64,000 bases of DNA, from the NCBI RefSeq assembly GCF_000014885.1, contig NC_011566.1:1860001-1924000 (forward strand), in the 5' to 3' direction. Numbering within the stretch: position 1 is the stretch's first letter; each line of letters opens with the position of its first letter. This DNA is from Shewanella piezotolerans WP3. GTDB taxonomy: Bacteria > Pseudomonadota > Gammaproteobacteria > Enterobacterales > Shewanellaceae. The translations under genes and the position numbers were made by a program. Under the pieces are notes generated by a model. That model had not been told where the DNA came from. It made no database searches and saw only the letters and a program-made list of their open reading frames with translations. This document shows positions 7,474 through 16,613 of this stretch, piece after piece.

Positions 7474-8118
7474 TTAATCTGCAGCGTAACCATTCACGGG
7501 TAATGGTTTTTCATCGAGCCAGGCTTTATCTGAAACCATCTTTAATCGTTGTTGGCTAAACCATTTTACAACGAGTGGATAGATAGCATGTTCTTGCTCA
7601 TGAACGCGATCTGCAAGAACCTCTACAGAGTCTTCTTCATAGACAGGAACTTTAGCTTGTAAGATAACGGGGCCTGAATCAAGCTCAGGAGTCACAAAGT
7701 GCACGCTGGCACCATGTTCATTATCTTTAGCATCAATAGCGCGCTGATGAGTATTTAAGCCAGTATATTTCGGTAAAAGAGAAGGGTGGATGTTAATCAT
7801 CTTCCCTTCAAAGCGCATAACGAAATCATCACTTAAAATACGCATAAAACCAGCCAAAACGATTAAGTCCGGTTGATACTTTTCTATCGCACTAAAAAGT
7901 CTTTCGTCGTAGTCAGCTCTAGTTTCGCCTTTATGAGCGATGACGCAGCTGGTATCAATTTCGTTTTGGTGAGCACGAACCAAACCATAGGCGTCAGGCT
8001 TATTGCTTATCACGCCAATGACTTCGGCTTGTACGTTGTCATCACAACCATCAATAATGGCTTGAAGATTACTACCATTACCTGAAATTAATACTAAAAC
8101 GCGGCAGCTCTGAGACAT
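7474..8118 (-). CDS. purN: Phosphoribosylglycinamide formyltransferase
   Basis: 214 aa, normal for PurN. It transfers a formyl group from 10-formyl-THF to GAR, the third step of purine synthesis. The N-terminus has the phosphate-binding ISGNGSNLQAI. The catalytic triad region is visible: MINIHPSLLPKY with Asn/His, then HGASVHFVTPELDSGPVI with the catalytic His and Asp. The start codon overlaps the purM stop by one base (TAATG), so the two are translationally coupled as in E. coli. Confidence 0.96.
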   Translation of the reverse strand: MSQSCRVLVLISGNGSNLQAIIDGCDDNVQAEVIGVISNKPDAYGLVRAHQNEIDTSCVIAHKGETRADYDERLFSAIEKYQPDLIVLAGFMRILSDDFVMRFEGKMINIHPSLLPKYTGLNTHQRAIDAKDNEHGASVHFVTPELDSGPVILQAKVPVYEEDSVEVLADRVHEQEHAIYPLVVKWFSQQRLKMVSDKAWLDEKPLPVNGYAAD

Positions 8119-9158
8119 TACAAGATCTCCACTTGCTCTTCGTCACCGCTACGCTTGGCAATGTCACCAATTAGCCATGCTTTCTCGCCTTCAGCGTTTA
8201 ATAGATTAAGTGCTGATTCAACTTTGTCTGCTGGCAACGCAACAACCATGCCTACACCACAGTTAAAGGTACGGTACATTTCAAATTCAGAAATGTTACC
8301 TTTTTCCATTAACCAGTTGAATACAACAGGCCACTGCCAAGAGTCGCTTTTCACTACGGCTTTACAGTCTTCAGGTAATACTCGTGGGATATTCTCCCAG
8401 AATCCACCACCTGTGATGTGCGACATTGCATGAACATCGTGCTCTTCGATCAATTTAAGCAGCGATTTCACATATATTTTAGTTGGTTCTAACAAGTGGT
8501 CGATAAGCGGCTTGCCAGCAAGCTCTTGCTCAGGATCAGCTTTGCTCACTTCTAATACCTTGCGGATAAGTGAGAAACCATTTGAGTGAGGACCACTTGA
8601 AGCTAAAGCAATAAGTGCATCACCATCTTGCACCTTAGTGCCGTCGATGATCTCTTCTTTTTCTGCTACGCCTACGCAGAAACCTGCAAGGTCATAATCA
8701 TCACCTTCGTACATGCCTGGCATTTCAGCAGTTTCACCGCCAATTAATGCACAGCCTGATTGTACGCAGCCTTCAGCGATACCTTTAACAACAGCGGTGG
8801 CAACTTCAACATCAAGTTTGCCTGTCGCATAGTAATCGAGGAAGAATAGCGGCTCAGCACCAGATACGATTAAATCGTTTGAACACATAGCAACAAGGTC
8901 AACACCTACGTTGTCGTGCTTTTTGTAATCAATAGCAAGGCGTAGCTTAGTGCCAACGCCATCAGTACCAGAAACCAGTACTGGATGCTTATACTTAGTT
9001 GGTAGCTCACAAAGTGCACCAAACCCACCTAGGTTGCCCATAACTTCTGGACGACGGGTACGTTTAACTGCTGACTTGATGTTGTTAACTAGTGCATTTC
9101 CGGCATCGATATCAACGCCTGCATCTTTATAGCTTAGTGGAGTAGTAGGAGTGCTCAC
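8118..9158 (-). CDS. purM: Phosphoribosylformylglycinamidine cyclo-ligase (AIR synthetase)
   Basis: 346 aa, the family's standard length. It is the ATP-dependent ring closure of FGAM to AIR in purine synthesis. The family start SYKDAGVDIDAGNALV, the glycine-rich SGTDGVGTKLRLA and the GGETAEMPGMY motif are all present, and HITGGGFWENIPR lies near the C-terminus. It is first in the purMN operon and divergent from upp, the same arrangement as in enterics. Confidence 0.97.
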   Translation of the reverse strand: MSTPTTPLSYKDAGVDIDAGNALVNNIKSAVKRTRRPEVMGNLGGFGALCELPTKYKHPVLVSGTDGVGTKLRLAIDYKKHDNVGVDLVAMCSNDLIVSGAEPLFFLDYYATGKLDVEVATAVVKGIAEGCVQSGCALIGGETAEMPGMYEGDDYDLAGFCVGVAEKEEIIDGTKVQDGDALIALASSGPHSNGFSLIRKVLEVSKADPEQELAGKPLIDHLLEPTKIYVKSLLKLIEEHDVHAMSHITGGGFWENIPRVLPEDCKAVVKSDSWQWPVVFNWLMEKGNISEFEMYRTFNCGVGMVVALPADKVESALNLLNAEGEKAWLIGDIAKRSGDEEQVEIL

Positions 9159-9209
9159 GGAGATCCTCTTCGGGTACGGGTAGATCGTTATAGGATTTTA
9201 TGCGGCGCT

Positions 9210-9237
9210 ATTCTAACAGCTTGTGACTGGCCTCGAA
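9210..9237 (-). promoter_or_regulatory. Candidate purMN promoter
   Basis: On the minus strand, TTCGAG (9232-9237) and TAGAAT (9210-9215) are separated by 16 bp, followed by a GC-rich stretch. It lies about 50 bp upstream of purM. I saw no clear PurR palindrome nearby. Confidence 0.4.
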
Positions 9238-9377
9238 AGCATAGTTTTTCAATAAAGTTAGCGACAAGGCTCACGATTTGACGCCTTTTTAAAACTTTAA
9301 GTTTTCCTCTGCGAACAAATCTACTAGAATCGTTAAAATTTACCGTGAAAAATGCGTTAGAAAATCAGGAGATCAAG

Positions 9378-10004
9378 ATGAAAGTCGTTGAAGTTAAGCA
9401 CCCTTTAGTCCGTCATAAAATTGGATTAATGCGCGAAGGTGACGTAAGCACTAAGCGTTTTCGTGAGCTAGCGGCAGAAGTAGGAAGCCTACTGACGTAT
9501 GAGGCGACAGCAGACTTCGAAACTGAGAAAGTCACTATTGAAGGCTGGAACGGTCCTGTTGAAGTTGAGCAAATTAAAGGTAAGAAAGTGACAGTGGTAC
9601 CTATTCTTCGTGCAGGTCTTGGTATGATGGACGGTGTACTTGAGCATGTACCAAGTGCACGTATCTCTGTTGTTGGCATGTACCGCGACGAAGAAACCCT
9701 TGAGCCAGTACCATACTTTGAAAAATTGGCTAGCAACATGCCTGAGCGTATGGCACTCGTTGTTGACCCAATGTTGGCAACAGGTGGTTCAATGATTTCA
9801 ACTATCGATCTGTTAAAAGACCGTGGCTGCACTTCAATTAAAGCTTTGGTATTAGTCGCAGCGCCAGAAGGTGTTGCTGCACTTGAAAAAGCTCACCCAG
9901 ATGTTGAGCTATACACAGCTTCAATTGATGACTGCCTCAACGAGCAAGGCTACATCTTACCGGGTCTTGGTGACGCGGGTGATAAGATCTTCGGTACTAA
10001 GTAA
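9378..10004 (+). CDS. upp: Uracil phosphoribosyltransferase
   Basis: 208 aa from the ATG preceded by CAGGAGATCA; an upstream in-frame ATG at 9345 would add 11 residues and lacks that site. It makes UMP from uracil and PRPP in pyrimidine salvage. The PRPP-binding motif VVDPMLATGGSM and the C-terminal uracil-binding GLGDAGDKIFGT are intact. It is divergent from purMN, as in E. coli. Confidence 0.97.
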   Translation: MKVVEVKHPLVRHKIGLMREGDVSTKRFRELAAEVGSLLTYEATADFETEKVTIEGWNGPVEVEQIKGKKVTVVPILRAGLGMMDGVLEHVPSARISVVGMYRDEETLEPVPYFEKLASNMPERMALVVDPMLATGGSMISTIDLLKDRGCTSIKALVLVAAPEGVAALEKAHPDVELYTASIDDCLNEQGYILPGLGDAGDKIFGTK

Positions 10005-10057
10005 CATGCGATATCTATGTGTTTTGAGTCAATAAACAGATTCAAATGCAAACTTTA

Positions 10058-10085
10058 AAAAAAGGAGCCGATTGGCTCCTTTTTT
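10058..10085 (+). terminator. Terminator after upp
   Basis: The stem AAAAAGGAGCC/GGCTCCTTTTT has a 4-nt loop and continues into a T-rich run. It also serves the converging transporter gene. Confidence 0.85.
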
Positions 10086-10105
10086 GTTTTTATTCTTTCT
10101 ATAAC

Positions 10106-11428
10106 CTAGAGCACCATTGCTGCAATCCAACCAAACACTAGCAACGGAATGTTATAGTGAATAAACGTTGGGATAACACTGTCTCTAATATGGTCGTGCT
10201 GACCATCAGCATTAAGACCTGCTGTTGGTCCTAACGTGGAGTCAGAAGCTGGCGAGCCAGCATCACCTAGTGCTGCAGCTGTGCCAACAAGTGCAATTGT
10301 TGCAGCAACCGAGAAACCAAAGGTCAGTGCGAGCGGCACGTAAATCGTGGCTATAATCGGAATAGTCGAGAACGACGAGCCAATGCCCATGGTAATGAAC
10401 AAGCCAACTAACAACATCAAAAATGCAGCGAGGGCTTTATTGTCGCCAATAATATCCGCTAATGAGCTGACTAATGTGCTGACGTCACCAGTCTCTTTAA
10501 CCACGGCGGCAAAACCTGCGGCTGAGATCATAATAAAGCCAATGTTAGCCATCATGCGCACGCCTTGGTTAAATACATCTTGGTCGGCCACATGCTTTAA
10601 TGCACCGGAGAAGCTAAAGATAATAAAACCTATCAAGGCACCAAAAATCATCGAGCCAGTATAAAGCTGAGTGGCAAGGGTGGCGATTACCGCGACAACG
10701 GCAATGGCAATATTGCGAGGGTTAACGCCTTCATTTTCTGGTTCAGCAGTAAGTATAAGCTCCTCTTTGTACTCTCGAGGTTTACGGTATGAGATAAACA
10801 CTGCCACCAATAAACCACAAATCATACCGAGTGCTGGCAATAACATCGCCTGAGGGATCTGCGAGCGCACTGCTTCAAGGCCATTGGTATTAAGGTTAGC
10901 AAGTAAAATGTCGTTGAGGAAAATGCCACCAAAACCAACAGGTAAAATCATATAAGTAGTGACTAGACCAAACGTCAGCACACAGGCCACTAATCGTCTA
11001 TCGAGCGACAGTTTAGACATCACATGCAATAAAGGTGGGATCAAGATTGGGATAAACGCAATATGTATGGGTAGCAAGTTCTGCGATGAAACCGCCATTG
11101 CCAATATAGAGAGTAGCAAAATCCATCGAACTCGGTTGTAGTTGGATTTTGATTGTTCTCCGCCTAAGGCCCCGATGACTTTGCGTGAAATCAAGGTGGT
11201 TAAGCCTGAATGAGACAGGGCTACGGCAAAGGCGCCCAGTAAGGCATAGCTCAGTGCAATTTGCGCACCGCCACCCAAACCGGTATTAAAAGCATCTACA
11301 GTGTGTTGTAGATCCATGCCGCCAACCAAACCAGCAACCAATGCGCTAATGGTAAGAGCAATAACAACGTTCACTCGTGCCAGGCTCAACCCCAGCATCA
11401 GGCAAACGGCAATAACGACTGCGTTCAT
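10106..11428 (-). CDS. NhaC/YuiF-like transporter (Na+/H+ antiporter family)
   Basis: 440 aa from the ATG giving MNAVVIAVCLMLG, which begins directly with a membrane helix. The longer reading frame adds 51 polar residues and is unlikely. About 11-12 membrane spans are visible. An N-terminal Na_H_antiport_2-like region is followed by the ion-transporter core with GDAGSPASDSTLGPTAGLNADGQHDH near residues 385-410, typical of the COG2056 group (YuiF). Members are annotated as Na+/H+ antiporters or as histidine transporters, so the substrate is open. Confidence 0.75.
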   Translation of the reverse strand: MNAVVIAVCLMLGLSLARVNVVIALTISALVAGLVGGMDLQHTVDAFNTGLGGGAQIALSYALLGAFAVALSHSGLTTLISRKVIGALGGEQSKSNYNRVRWILLLSILAMAVSSQNLLPIHIAFIPILIPPLLHVMSKLSLDRRLVACVLTFGLVTTYMILPVGFGGIFLNDILLANLNTNGLEAVRSQIPQAMLLPALGMICGLLVAVFISYRKPREYKEELILTAEPENEGVNPRNIAIAVVAVIATLATQLYTGSMIFGALIGFIIFSFSGALKHVADQDVFNQGVRMMANIGFIMISAAGFAAVVKETGDVSTLVSSLADIIGDNKALAAFLMLLVGLFITMGIGSSFSTIPIIATIYVPLALTFGFSVAATIALVGTAAALGDAGSPASDSTLGPTAGLNADGQHDHIRDSVIPTFIHYNIPLLVFGWIAAMVL

Positions 11429-11744
11429 AATAAGCTTTATCTTTTTCTTATATTCAAAGTTGCTACTATTTTTGCCTGTTAACCTGCGTGATGTCCAGCG
11501 TGAAGGGGCGATATATTGATTTGGATGCGAGTTGTGAACTGAGTGTAGGGCTAATTGCTGTGAAAGTGTGAATACCAACACGAGCTTTGTGGACTTGGTG
11601 GCTGCATAATGGCCAGTTAACAGAATTAATATTCAAAAAAGTGATATTGCTCTCAAATAGCTTGTATGAAGTCAAACACTGCCTATAATGCCTTTAGATT
11701 TAAAACGAAAAAGCGTTTTAGCAATCCATAGATGGAGAAATAAA

Positions 11745-12350
11745 ATGAGTGTATTAGTAGGCCGTCCGGCTCCTGATTTTACTGCAGCTGCGGTACTTGG
11801 TAATGGTGAAATTGTAGATACCTTTAACCTTTCTGAAGCGATCAAGGGTAAGCCAACCGTCGTATTCTTCTACCCACTAGACTTTACATTTGTATGTCCT
11901 TCAGAGTTGATCGCATTCGATCACCGTATGGACGAGTTCAAGAAGCGTGGCGTTGAAGTTATCGGTGTTTCTATCGATTCTCAGTTTACCCATAACGCAT
12001 GGCGTAACACTCCAGTAGAGAAAGGCGGTATTGGCCAAGTTCAATACACTCTTGTTGCTGACGTTAAGCATGAAATCTGTAAAGCATACGACGTAGAGCA
12101 TCCAGAAGCTGGTGTTGCTTTCCGTGGTTCTTTCCTAATCGACAAAGAAGGTCAAGTTCGTCACCAAGTGGTTAACGATCTTCCACTAGGTCGTAACGTT
12201 GACGAAATGCTTCGCATGATCGACGCACTTCAGTTCCACGAAGAGCACGGTGATGTTTGTCCTGCTGGTTGGGAAAAGGGCGACAAGGGTATGGACGCAT
12301 CGACTGAAGGTGTTGCTTCTTACCTAAGCGACAACGCAGATCAACTTTAA
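11745..12350 (+). CDS. Typical 2-Cys peroxiredoxin (AhpC/Prx1 type)
   Basis: 201 aa from the ATG with a GGAG ribosome site. It reduces hydrogen peroxide and organic peroxides. The peroxidatic Cys is C51 in DFTFVCPSE and the resolving Cys is C172 in DVCPAGW. The GGIGQ motif and a C-terminal tail containing YL are present, the features associated with peroxide-sensitive 2-Cys enzymes. It has a strong terminator and no operon partner. Confidence 0.95.
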   Translation: MSVLVGRPAPDFTAAAVLGNGEIVDTFNLSEAIKGKPTVVFFYPLDFTFVCPSELIAFDHRMDEFKKRGVEVIGVSIDSQFTHNAWRNTPVEKGGIGQVQYTLVADVKHEICKAYDVEHPEAGVAFRGSFLIDKEGQVRHQVVNDLPLGRNVDEMLRMIDALQFHEEHGDVCPAGWEKGDKGMDASTEGVASYLSDNADQL

Positions 12351-12376
12351 TACTTGCGTGTAGCAGTTAGATGTTA

Positions 12377-12406
12377 GAAAAGCCGCGTTTAAACGCGGCT
12401 TTTTTG
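12377..12406 (+). terminator. Terminator after the peroxiredoxin gene
   Basis: The stem AAAAGCCGCGTTT/AAACGCGGCTTTT closes with almost no loop and runs into T6. Confidence 0.88.
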
Positions 12407-13155
12407 TGTCTGTGATTTGAGTCTATGGGCTGGCTAGTGACGTTAACTATTTTTATCAGTCTTTGCTTGGTATAGGCCGTTCGCTTTCAGCTCACCCCAT
12501 TAACCCATAGGGAACAGGAAATATCTTTATGATGTAGGGAACATCATTGACCATGTGATACCAATTGCATTAAAAGTTTGACCATTCAGCGGGAATTCAA
12601 AACGCTGTAGGAAAGTAGTGGGATTTGAGCTAATAGTTATTCTCGGCTCTGGCATCCTGCTTCGCTCTACCTCCTAAATCCATTTAGTCGTATATCCAAA
12701 TCCCATAGCGAATCATACAGCGTTTTGCCAATTTGTTTCACCTAAGCCGCACTACGTGAGTTCCTCAGTCTTTCCACTTCTGCTTTGCATTGGCTTAAAA
12801 GGGAACAACCATTTCTTTACCAATGCGCTTTGAATTGAAAAGACTGAGGGGCTCTGAACTGGTCAAATACTTAATGCAATTGGTATGAATACGACATTCG
12901 GACTGCCAATCCTGCACCTATCGCAGGCCATTGAATCCACTTTGGGTTAAGTTACTACTGAATGACTAGATTTCATTTCATAATAGTCAATCTGTAAGCG
13001 CCCGATGAAATTTAAGAATCGAAAATGCTTGCTAAGGATATTGCGACAATATCTGTTGACTGTACTTAAAATTTCATGATTAGATTAAAATGTTGCAGCT
13101 GGTATGACCTCTGCTGTAGTGTTGTTAAAATGTTGCGAATATAGACAGGCCTGAA
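12407..13155. other. Intergenic region holding a family B repeat
   Basis: About 750 bp without a gene. The family B element occupies 12558-12886. The remaining flanks, including about 270 bp before the hydrolase gene, show nothing I can identify. Confidence 0.5.
12558..12886. mobile_element. MITE-like element, family B, long copy
   Basis: 329 bp with the same inverted ends (ATACCAATTGCATTAA) as 4866-5130. Relative to that copy it has two extra internal segments: about 47 bp after AGTTATTCT and about 19 bp after AGCGTTTTG. The shared parts are nearly identical, so one copy gained or lost these pieces recently. It is non-coding. Confidence 0.8.
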
Positions 13156-14043
13156 ATGAATGACTTTTCCATCGATGACTTAGAGATTTGTTGCCAAGAC
13201 GGCTTCAAGCTTGCAGCCACGTTATTTAAACCCAGTGGTAAGGCGAAAGCGGCGATATTGATAGGTCCTGCCACAGGGATAACGCAGCAATTTTACAAGG
13301 GTTTTGCTGAGTTTCTAGCAGGGCATGGATATGCGGTTATCACTTTTGATAACCGTGGTATTGGGCGGTCACTATCGGGTAAGGTGAGTGCTAGCAATGC
13401 GACATTGCAGTGTTGGGGCGAACAAGATATGCCAGCCATTCTTGAGTATCTCAAAACAAGCTATCCAGATAGTGCTTATCATTTAATTGGTCACAGTGCG
13501 GGTGGGCAATTGGTTGGCTTAATGCACAATGCAGGAGATCTGAATTCAATTTTTACTTTTGCAAGTTCTTCTGGTCGCTTAAAAAACATGAAAATGCCTT
13601 ACGCCTTAAAAGCTCATTTTTTTATGAACCTTTTTATCCCTGTAAGTAACATGCTTTTTGGTCATACTAAATCGCAGTTGCTTGGTATGGGGGAACCACT
13701 ACCTAAAGGTGTTGCCAACCAATGGCGCGATTGGTGCAATGGTCAAGGCTATGTAAAAACGGCTTTTGGTAAATCAATACATACTCACTTATACAATACG
13801 CTTTCGACACCGTCACTGTGGGTGAATGCTACCGACGATGATATTGCGATTGATATTAATGTGACTGATATGTTGGCCGTGTTTGAAAATATGACTGCTG
13901 CTACGATGACCTTATCGCCCGAAACAAACGGTTTGGTTGAAATAGGGCATATGAAATTTTTTAGCCGAAAATCGAGTCATTTATGGCAGCACCCTTTAAC
14001 ATGGTTAGAGAGTAATACACCTTCGTCGAGACGTAGCGGCTGA
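13156..14043 (+). CDS. Alpha/beta hydrolase
   Basis: 295 aa. The fold is recognisable from an early strand AAILIGPATGITQQFY (oxyanion region), VITFDNRGIGRS, the nucleophile elbow GHSAGG with S114, a DDD stretch near 225 that may hold the acid, and a late EIGHMKFF that would supply the His. It resembles the COG4757 group of predicted hydrolases. The substrate is unknown. There is no signal peptide, so it is cytoplasmic, and it stands alone. Confidence 0.8.
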   Translation: MNDFSIDDLEICCQDGFKLAATLFKPSGKAKAAILIGPATGITQQFYKGFAEFLAGHGYAVITFDNRGIGRSLSGKVSASNATLQCWGEQDMPAILEYLKTSYPDSAYHLIGHSAGGQLVGLMHNAGDLNSIFTFASSSGRLKNMKMPYALKAHFFMNLFIPVSNMLFGHTKSQLLGMGEPLPKGVANQWRDWCNGQGYVKTAFGKSIHTHLYNTLSTPSLWVNATDDDIAIDINVTDMLAVFENMTAATMTLSPETNGLVEIGHMKFFSRKSSHLWQHPLTWLESNTPSSRRSG

Positions 14044-14123
14044 GCTTTCTACGGCAAAGTAAACTTTACCTTGCTGCTTGCATACGTCTGATGAATTAGG
14101 ATATTTCCAAAATACTGTCAGGG

Positions 14124-14185
14124 ATAACTTACCTCAAAACCGCTAAACTCTCGCTGGGCGATCAAGTCTTTACGTTGATTGGTAT
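14124..14185. mobile_element. Fragment of a family A repeat (one arm)
   Basis: Read on the minus strand it begins ATACCAATCAACGTAAAG and follows the left arm of the copy at 25362 (TTGATCG, AGCGAGAGTTTAGCGG, TTTTGAG). No other end is found. It lies between the converging hydrolase and rnt genes. Confidence 0.6.
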
Positions 14186-14221
14186 TAGCTCTCTAGTGGC
14201 ATCTTTATTTCATAATATAGA

Positions 14222-14247
14222 AAAAGCCGCATAGTATGCGGCTTTTG
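14222..14247 (-). terminator. Terminator of rnt
   Basis: The stem AAAAGCCGCATA pairs with TATGCGGCTTTT and sits about 27 bp beyond the rnt stop codon. It is likely bidirectional. Confidence 0.8.
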
Positions 14248-14273
14248 TATATTTAGCGTTTAAGCTTGTTTTA

Positions 14274-14969
14274 CTATTCTGCAATAGGTTTAACGTCTGC
14301 TTCTGCTACATCTTCTGCTTCAGGATCAGATTCGTCGGCAATGTATGGCCAGCCGCCTAGTGACTTCCAGCGGTTGACGATTAAACAGAACAATTCAGCG
14401 GTGCGCTCCGTGTCATATAACGCTGAATGAGCTTCGCGGTTATCAAATGGAATCCCAGCCATTGCACACGCCTTCGCCAATACTGTCTGTCCGATAGCAA
14501 GACCTGCAAGTGCAGCGGTATCGAAAGTAGCGAAAGGGTGAAATGGAGTGCGCTTTAGGCCATTTCGTTCTATGGCTTCACTGACAAAGCCGTGATCAAA
14601 GGCGGCGTTGTGCGCCACAATAATACTGCGATGACATTCAGAGGCTTTTTGTGCTTTTTTGACCTCTTTGAAGATCTCTAAAAAGGCTTCTTTTTCGCTG
14701 ACTGCGCCGCGCAATGGGTTAGTTGGATCAATACCATTAAAGGCTAAAGCTTCAGGTTCAAGATTTGCGCCTTCAAAAGGTTCGATATGATAATGCAGTG
14801 TTTTGTCTAATTGAAGCACACCGTCATCATCCATCTTTAACATCGTGACTGCGATTTCTAGTAGCGCGTCGGTCTTTGAATTGAACCCGGCTGTTTCAAC
14901 ATCGATAACCACTGGGAAATAGCCTCTGAAGCGGTTTTTCAATTTGTTGTGGTCGAAAGTGTCAGTCAT
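14274..14969 (-). CDS. rnt: Ribonuclease T
   Basis: 231 aa from the ATG giving MTDTFDHNKL; a TTG 4 codons earlier is less likely. It is a DEDDh 3'-5' exonuclease that trims tRNA and other stable RNA 3' ends. The Exo motifs are visible: PVVIDVETAGF with the first Asp/Glu, HNAAFDHGF with an Asp, and HSALYDTERTAELF with the catalytic His and last Asp. The C-terminus is acidic and slightly longer than in E. coli. It is divergent from motY, as in Vibrio. Confidence 0.95.
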   Translation of the reverse strand: MTDTFDHNKLKNRFRGYFPVVIDVETAGFNSKTDALLEIAVTMLKMDDDGVLQLDKTLHYHIEPFEGANLEPEALAFNGIDPTNPLRGAVSEKEAFLEIFKEVKKAQKASECHRSIIVAHNAAFDHGFVSEAIERNGLKRTPFHPFATFDTAALAGLAIGQTVLAKACAMAGIPFDNREAHSALYDTERTAELFCLIVNRWKSLGGWPYIADESDPEAEDVAEADVKPIAE

Positions 14970-15109
14970 TAAATTATCCAAAAAGTTAGCAGGTGCCTAT
15001 TATGGGGCAACTGAGAATGACTGTCATGTTCGTTTGCTCGTTTTATAAGCTAAAGAAAGATAAATCTTTGCCGATAGAGAGAAGTGACCCAATTATGGAG
15101 AGTGGTTTT

Positions 15110-15979
15110 ATGCGGCTTAGCGTTCTTTTTGCATCATTATTATGCTTACCTTTTTTTGCCAATGCGGATCTCAAGCAATATGTTGCTTCTTTAGAAGAGT
15201 CCCAGTGGCGCGTGAGCGGTAATAATCCTGTGATGTGCCGTTTAGAGCATGATATTCCCTCTTATGGTAAAGCAGTGTTTACCAGTATTGCGGGTAAGAA
15301 CCATAACCTTAATTTTACTCTTGATATGTGGGTGAAGCCCGATCAAGTTACTCAAGCCAAATTGATGAGTATGGCGCCGGCTTGGCGACCAGGTGTCGTC
15401 TCTAAAGAGATCACTGAGCTGACTTATCAAAAATACTTTAGTGGTGAAGTGCCGCGTAATGCAGCATGGTCAATGCTTGCAGAGCTTGAAAGTGGTATGC
15501 AGCCAACCTTCTATTACGCCGATTGGTATAATCAAAGCAACAAAATCGCCGTTGGCCTATCGGCAGTCAACTTCAGGCGCCAATACGCGCAGTTTAAATC
15601 GTGCTTAGCGTCTTTATTGCCATACTCTTTTGAGGATATTGCATTTACGGTTCTGACGTACGAGTCAGGTGGTACTGAGCTGACACGTTACGCCAAAGCA
15701 CAGATAAACAAAGTGCAAGAGTATCTGGCTTACGATCAGAACGTAGACTTAGTATTGATTGATGCTTATACAGATAGTTACGGTGGACGCAGTGCCAATG
15801 AGCGTGTGTCTGTTCAGCGAGCCGACAGCGTTAAAGAGCTGTTTGTAGCAAGTGGCATTCCACAGAGTCGTATCCATACTATGGGTCATGGTGAGCGTCG
15901 ACACGTTGCGTCAAATAAGACCATTGATGAGCGCGCAAGAAACCGTCGCGTGGTGATTAGAATAAGTAAGCCTCTGTAA
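15110..15979 (+). CDS. motY: Sodium-type flagellar motor protein MotY
   Basis: 289 aa from the ATG at 15110, chosen because GGAGAG lies just upstream and the protein then starts with a proper signal peptide (MRLSVLFASLLCLPFFANA). The N-terminal half (about 20-150) matches the MotY-specific region that associates with the basal body. The C-terminal half is an OmpA-like peptidoglycan-binding domain (NERVSVQRADSVKELF, ARNRRVVIRI). In Vibrio it forms the T-ring that holds the PomAB stators. Divergence from rnt is the Vibrio arrangement. It implies a sodium-driven polar flagellum. Confidence 0.92.
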   Translation: MRLSVLFASLLCLPFFANADLKQYVASLEESQWRVSGNNPVMCRLEHDIPSYGKAVFTSIAGKNHNLNFTLDMWVKPDQVTQAKLMSMAPAWRPGVVSKEITELTYQKYFSGEVPRNAAWSMLAELESGMQPTFYYADWYNQSNKIAVGLSAVNFRRQYAQFKSCLASLLPYSFEDIAFTVLTYESGGTELTRYAKAQINKVQEYLAYDQNVDLVLIDAYTDSYGGRSANERVSVQRADSVKELFVASGIPQSRIHTMGHGERRHVASNKTIDERARNRRVVIRISKPL

Positions 15980-16006
15980 AACAGAGTTAGTTGGAGCTAT
16001 CGTTTG

Positions 16007-16035
16007 GGCCCTGCTTTTATCGCAGGGCTTTTTTA
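16007..16035 (+). terminator. Terminator of motY
   Basis: GCCCTGC pairs with GCAGGGC across a short T-rich loop, followed by T6. Confidence 0.8.
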
Positions 16036-16074
16036 TATATTAGGCGTTTCGAGTCGCGGCAGTAAAATTTAAAT

Positions 16075-16247
16075 AAAAAAAAGCCCGCTTACATAAGTAA
16101 GCGGGCTGCAAAAATATTTGATTTGCAATCAACAAATTGAAGGAAGGAAGTCAAGCTAAGAACCAGGGATGAAACTTCCGTGGATAACCACCAAAGTTTA
16201 AGAGTTCTTTGTTTCCGAATCTGCTAGGCAGACACTTCCTGAAAACG
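16075..16247 (-). ncRNA. Candidate small regulatory RNA, about 170 nt
   Basis: The minus strand has a near-consensus promoter at 16254-16282. About 165 bp downstream is a strong intrinsic terminator: an 11-bp perfect stem AGCCCGCTTAC/GTAAGCGGGCT at 16082-16107, followed on that strand by T8. No reading frame with a ribosome site fits between them. The transcript would include three GGA motifs (CAGGAAG, CGGAAAC, CGGAAGT), the kind bound by CsrA, and a pyrimidine-rich run near the 3' end. I cannot match it to a known family. Ends are approximate. Confidence 0.6.
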
Positions 16248-16253
16248 AGACGA

Positions 16254-16282
16254 ATTATAGAGCCAGCTTTGATTACTGACAA
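16254..16282 (-). promoter_or_regulatory. Strong sigma-70 promoter for the small RNA candidate
   Basis: On the minus strand TTGTCA (16277-16282), a 17-bp spacer and a perfect TATAAT (16254-16259). No gene with a start codon lies downstream on that strand before motY, which is on the other strand. Confidence 0.7.
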
Positions 16283-16613
16283 ACTAAAATAATTTGCTGT
16301 ATGGATTAGTTTTACTAATACCTATTTAGAGTTGGATTGACAGTTTTAGCGGCCTGTAAGCGCTATTGTGAGTCCTTAATCACGTTTTTTGCATAATTTC
16401 ACTTAATATATAATTAATCTATGTTACTAAAATATTAATGGCTGTTCAGTGGCATAAGCGAAACTAAGGCGATAACAAAATTTTGCGCTGGTTTTTTTTA
16501 ATTTGTATAGTGCATTTTGAAAATGGCTATTTATGCCAGCTTAATAAAAAAGCCTACCTAGTTAACATTGCTGTTAAGTGTGACTACGGATAGGTGAATC
16601 AGGGATACAAACC

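Larger units (their letters stand above)
15980..16613. other. Intergenic region between motY and the S9 peptidase
   Basis: 634 bp. It holds the motY terminator (16007-16035), then on the minus strand a candidate small RNA (16075-16247) with its promoter (16254-16282). The last 330 bp before the peptidase are AT-rich; I see no clear promoter there. Confidence 0.55.

Noticed and set aside
16075..16247. Assignment of the small RNA candidate as CsrB/CsrC, or as GcvB from an ACTTCCTGA match on the plus strand
   Set aside because: There are only three GGA motifs, far fewer than CsrB, and the GcvB-like 9-mer is on the strand opposite the promoter and terminator.
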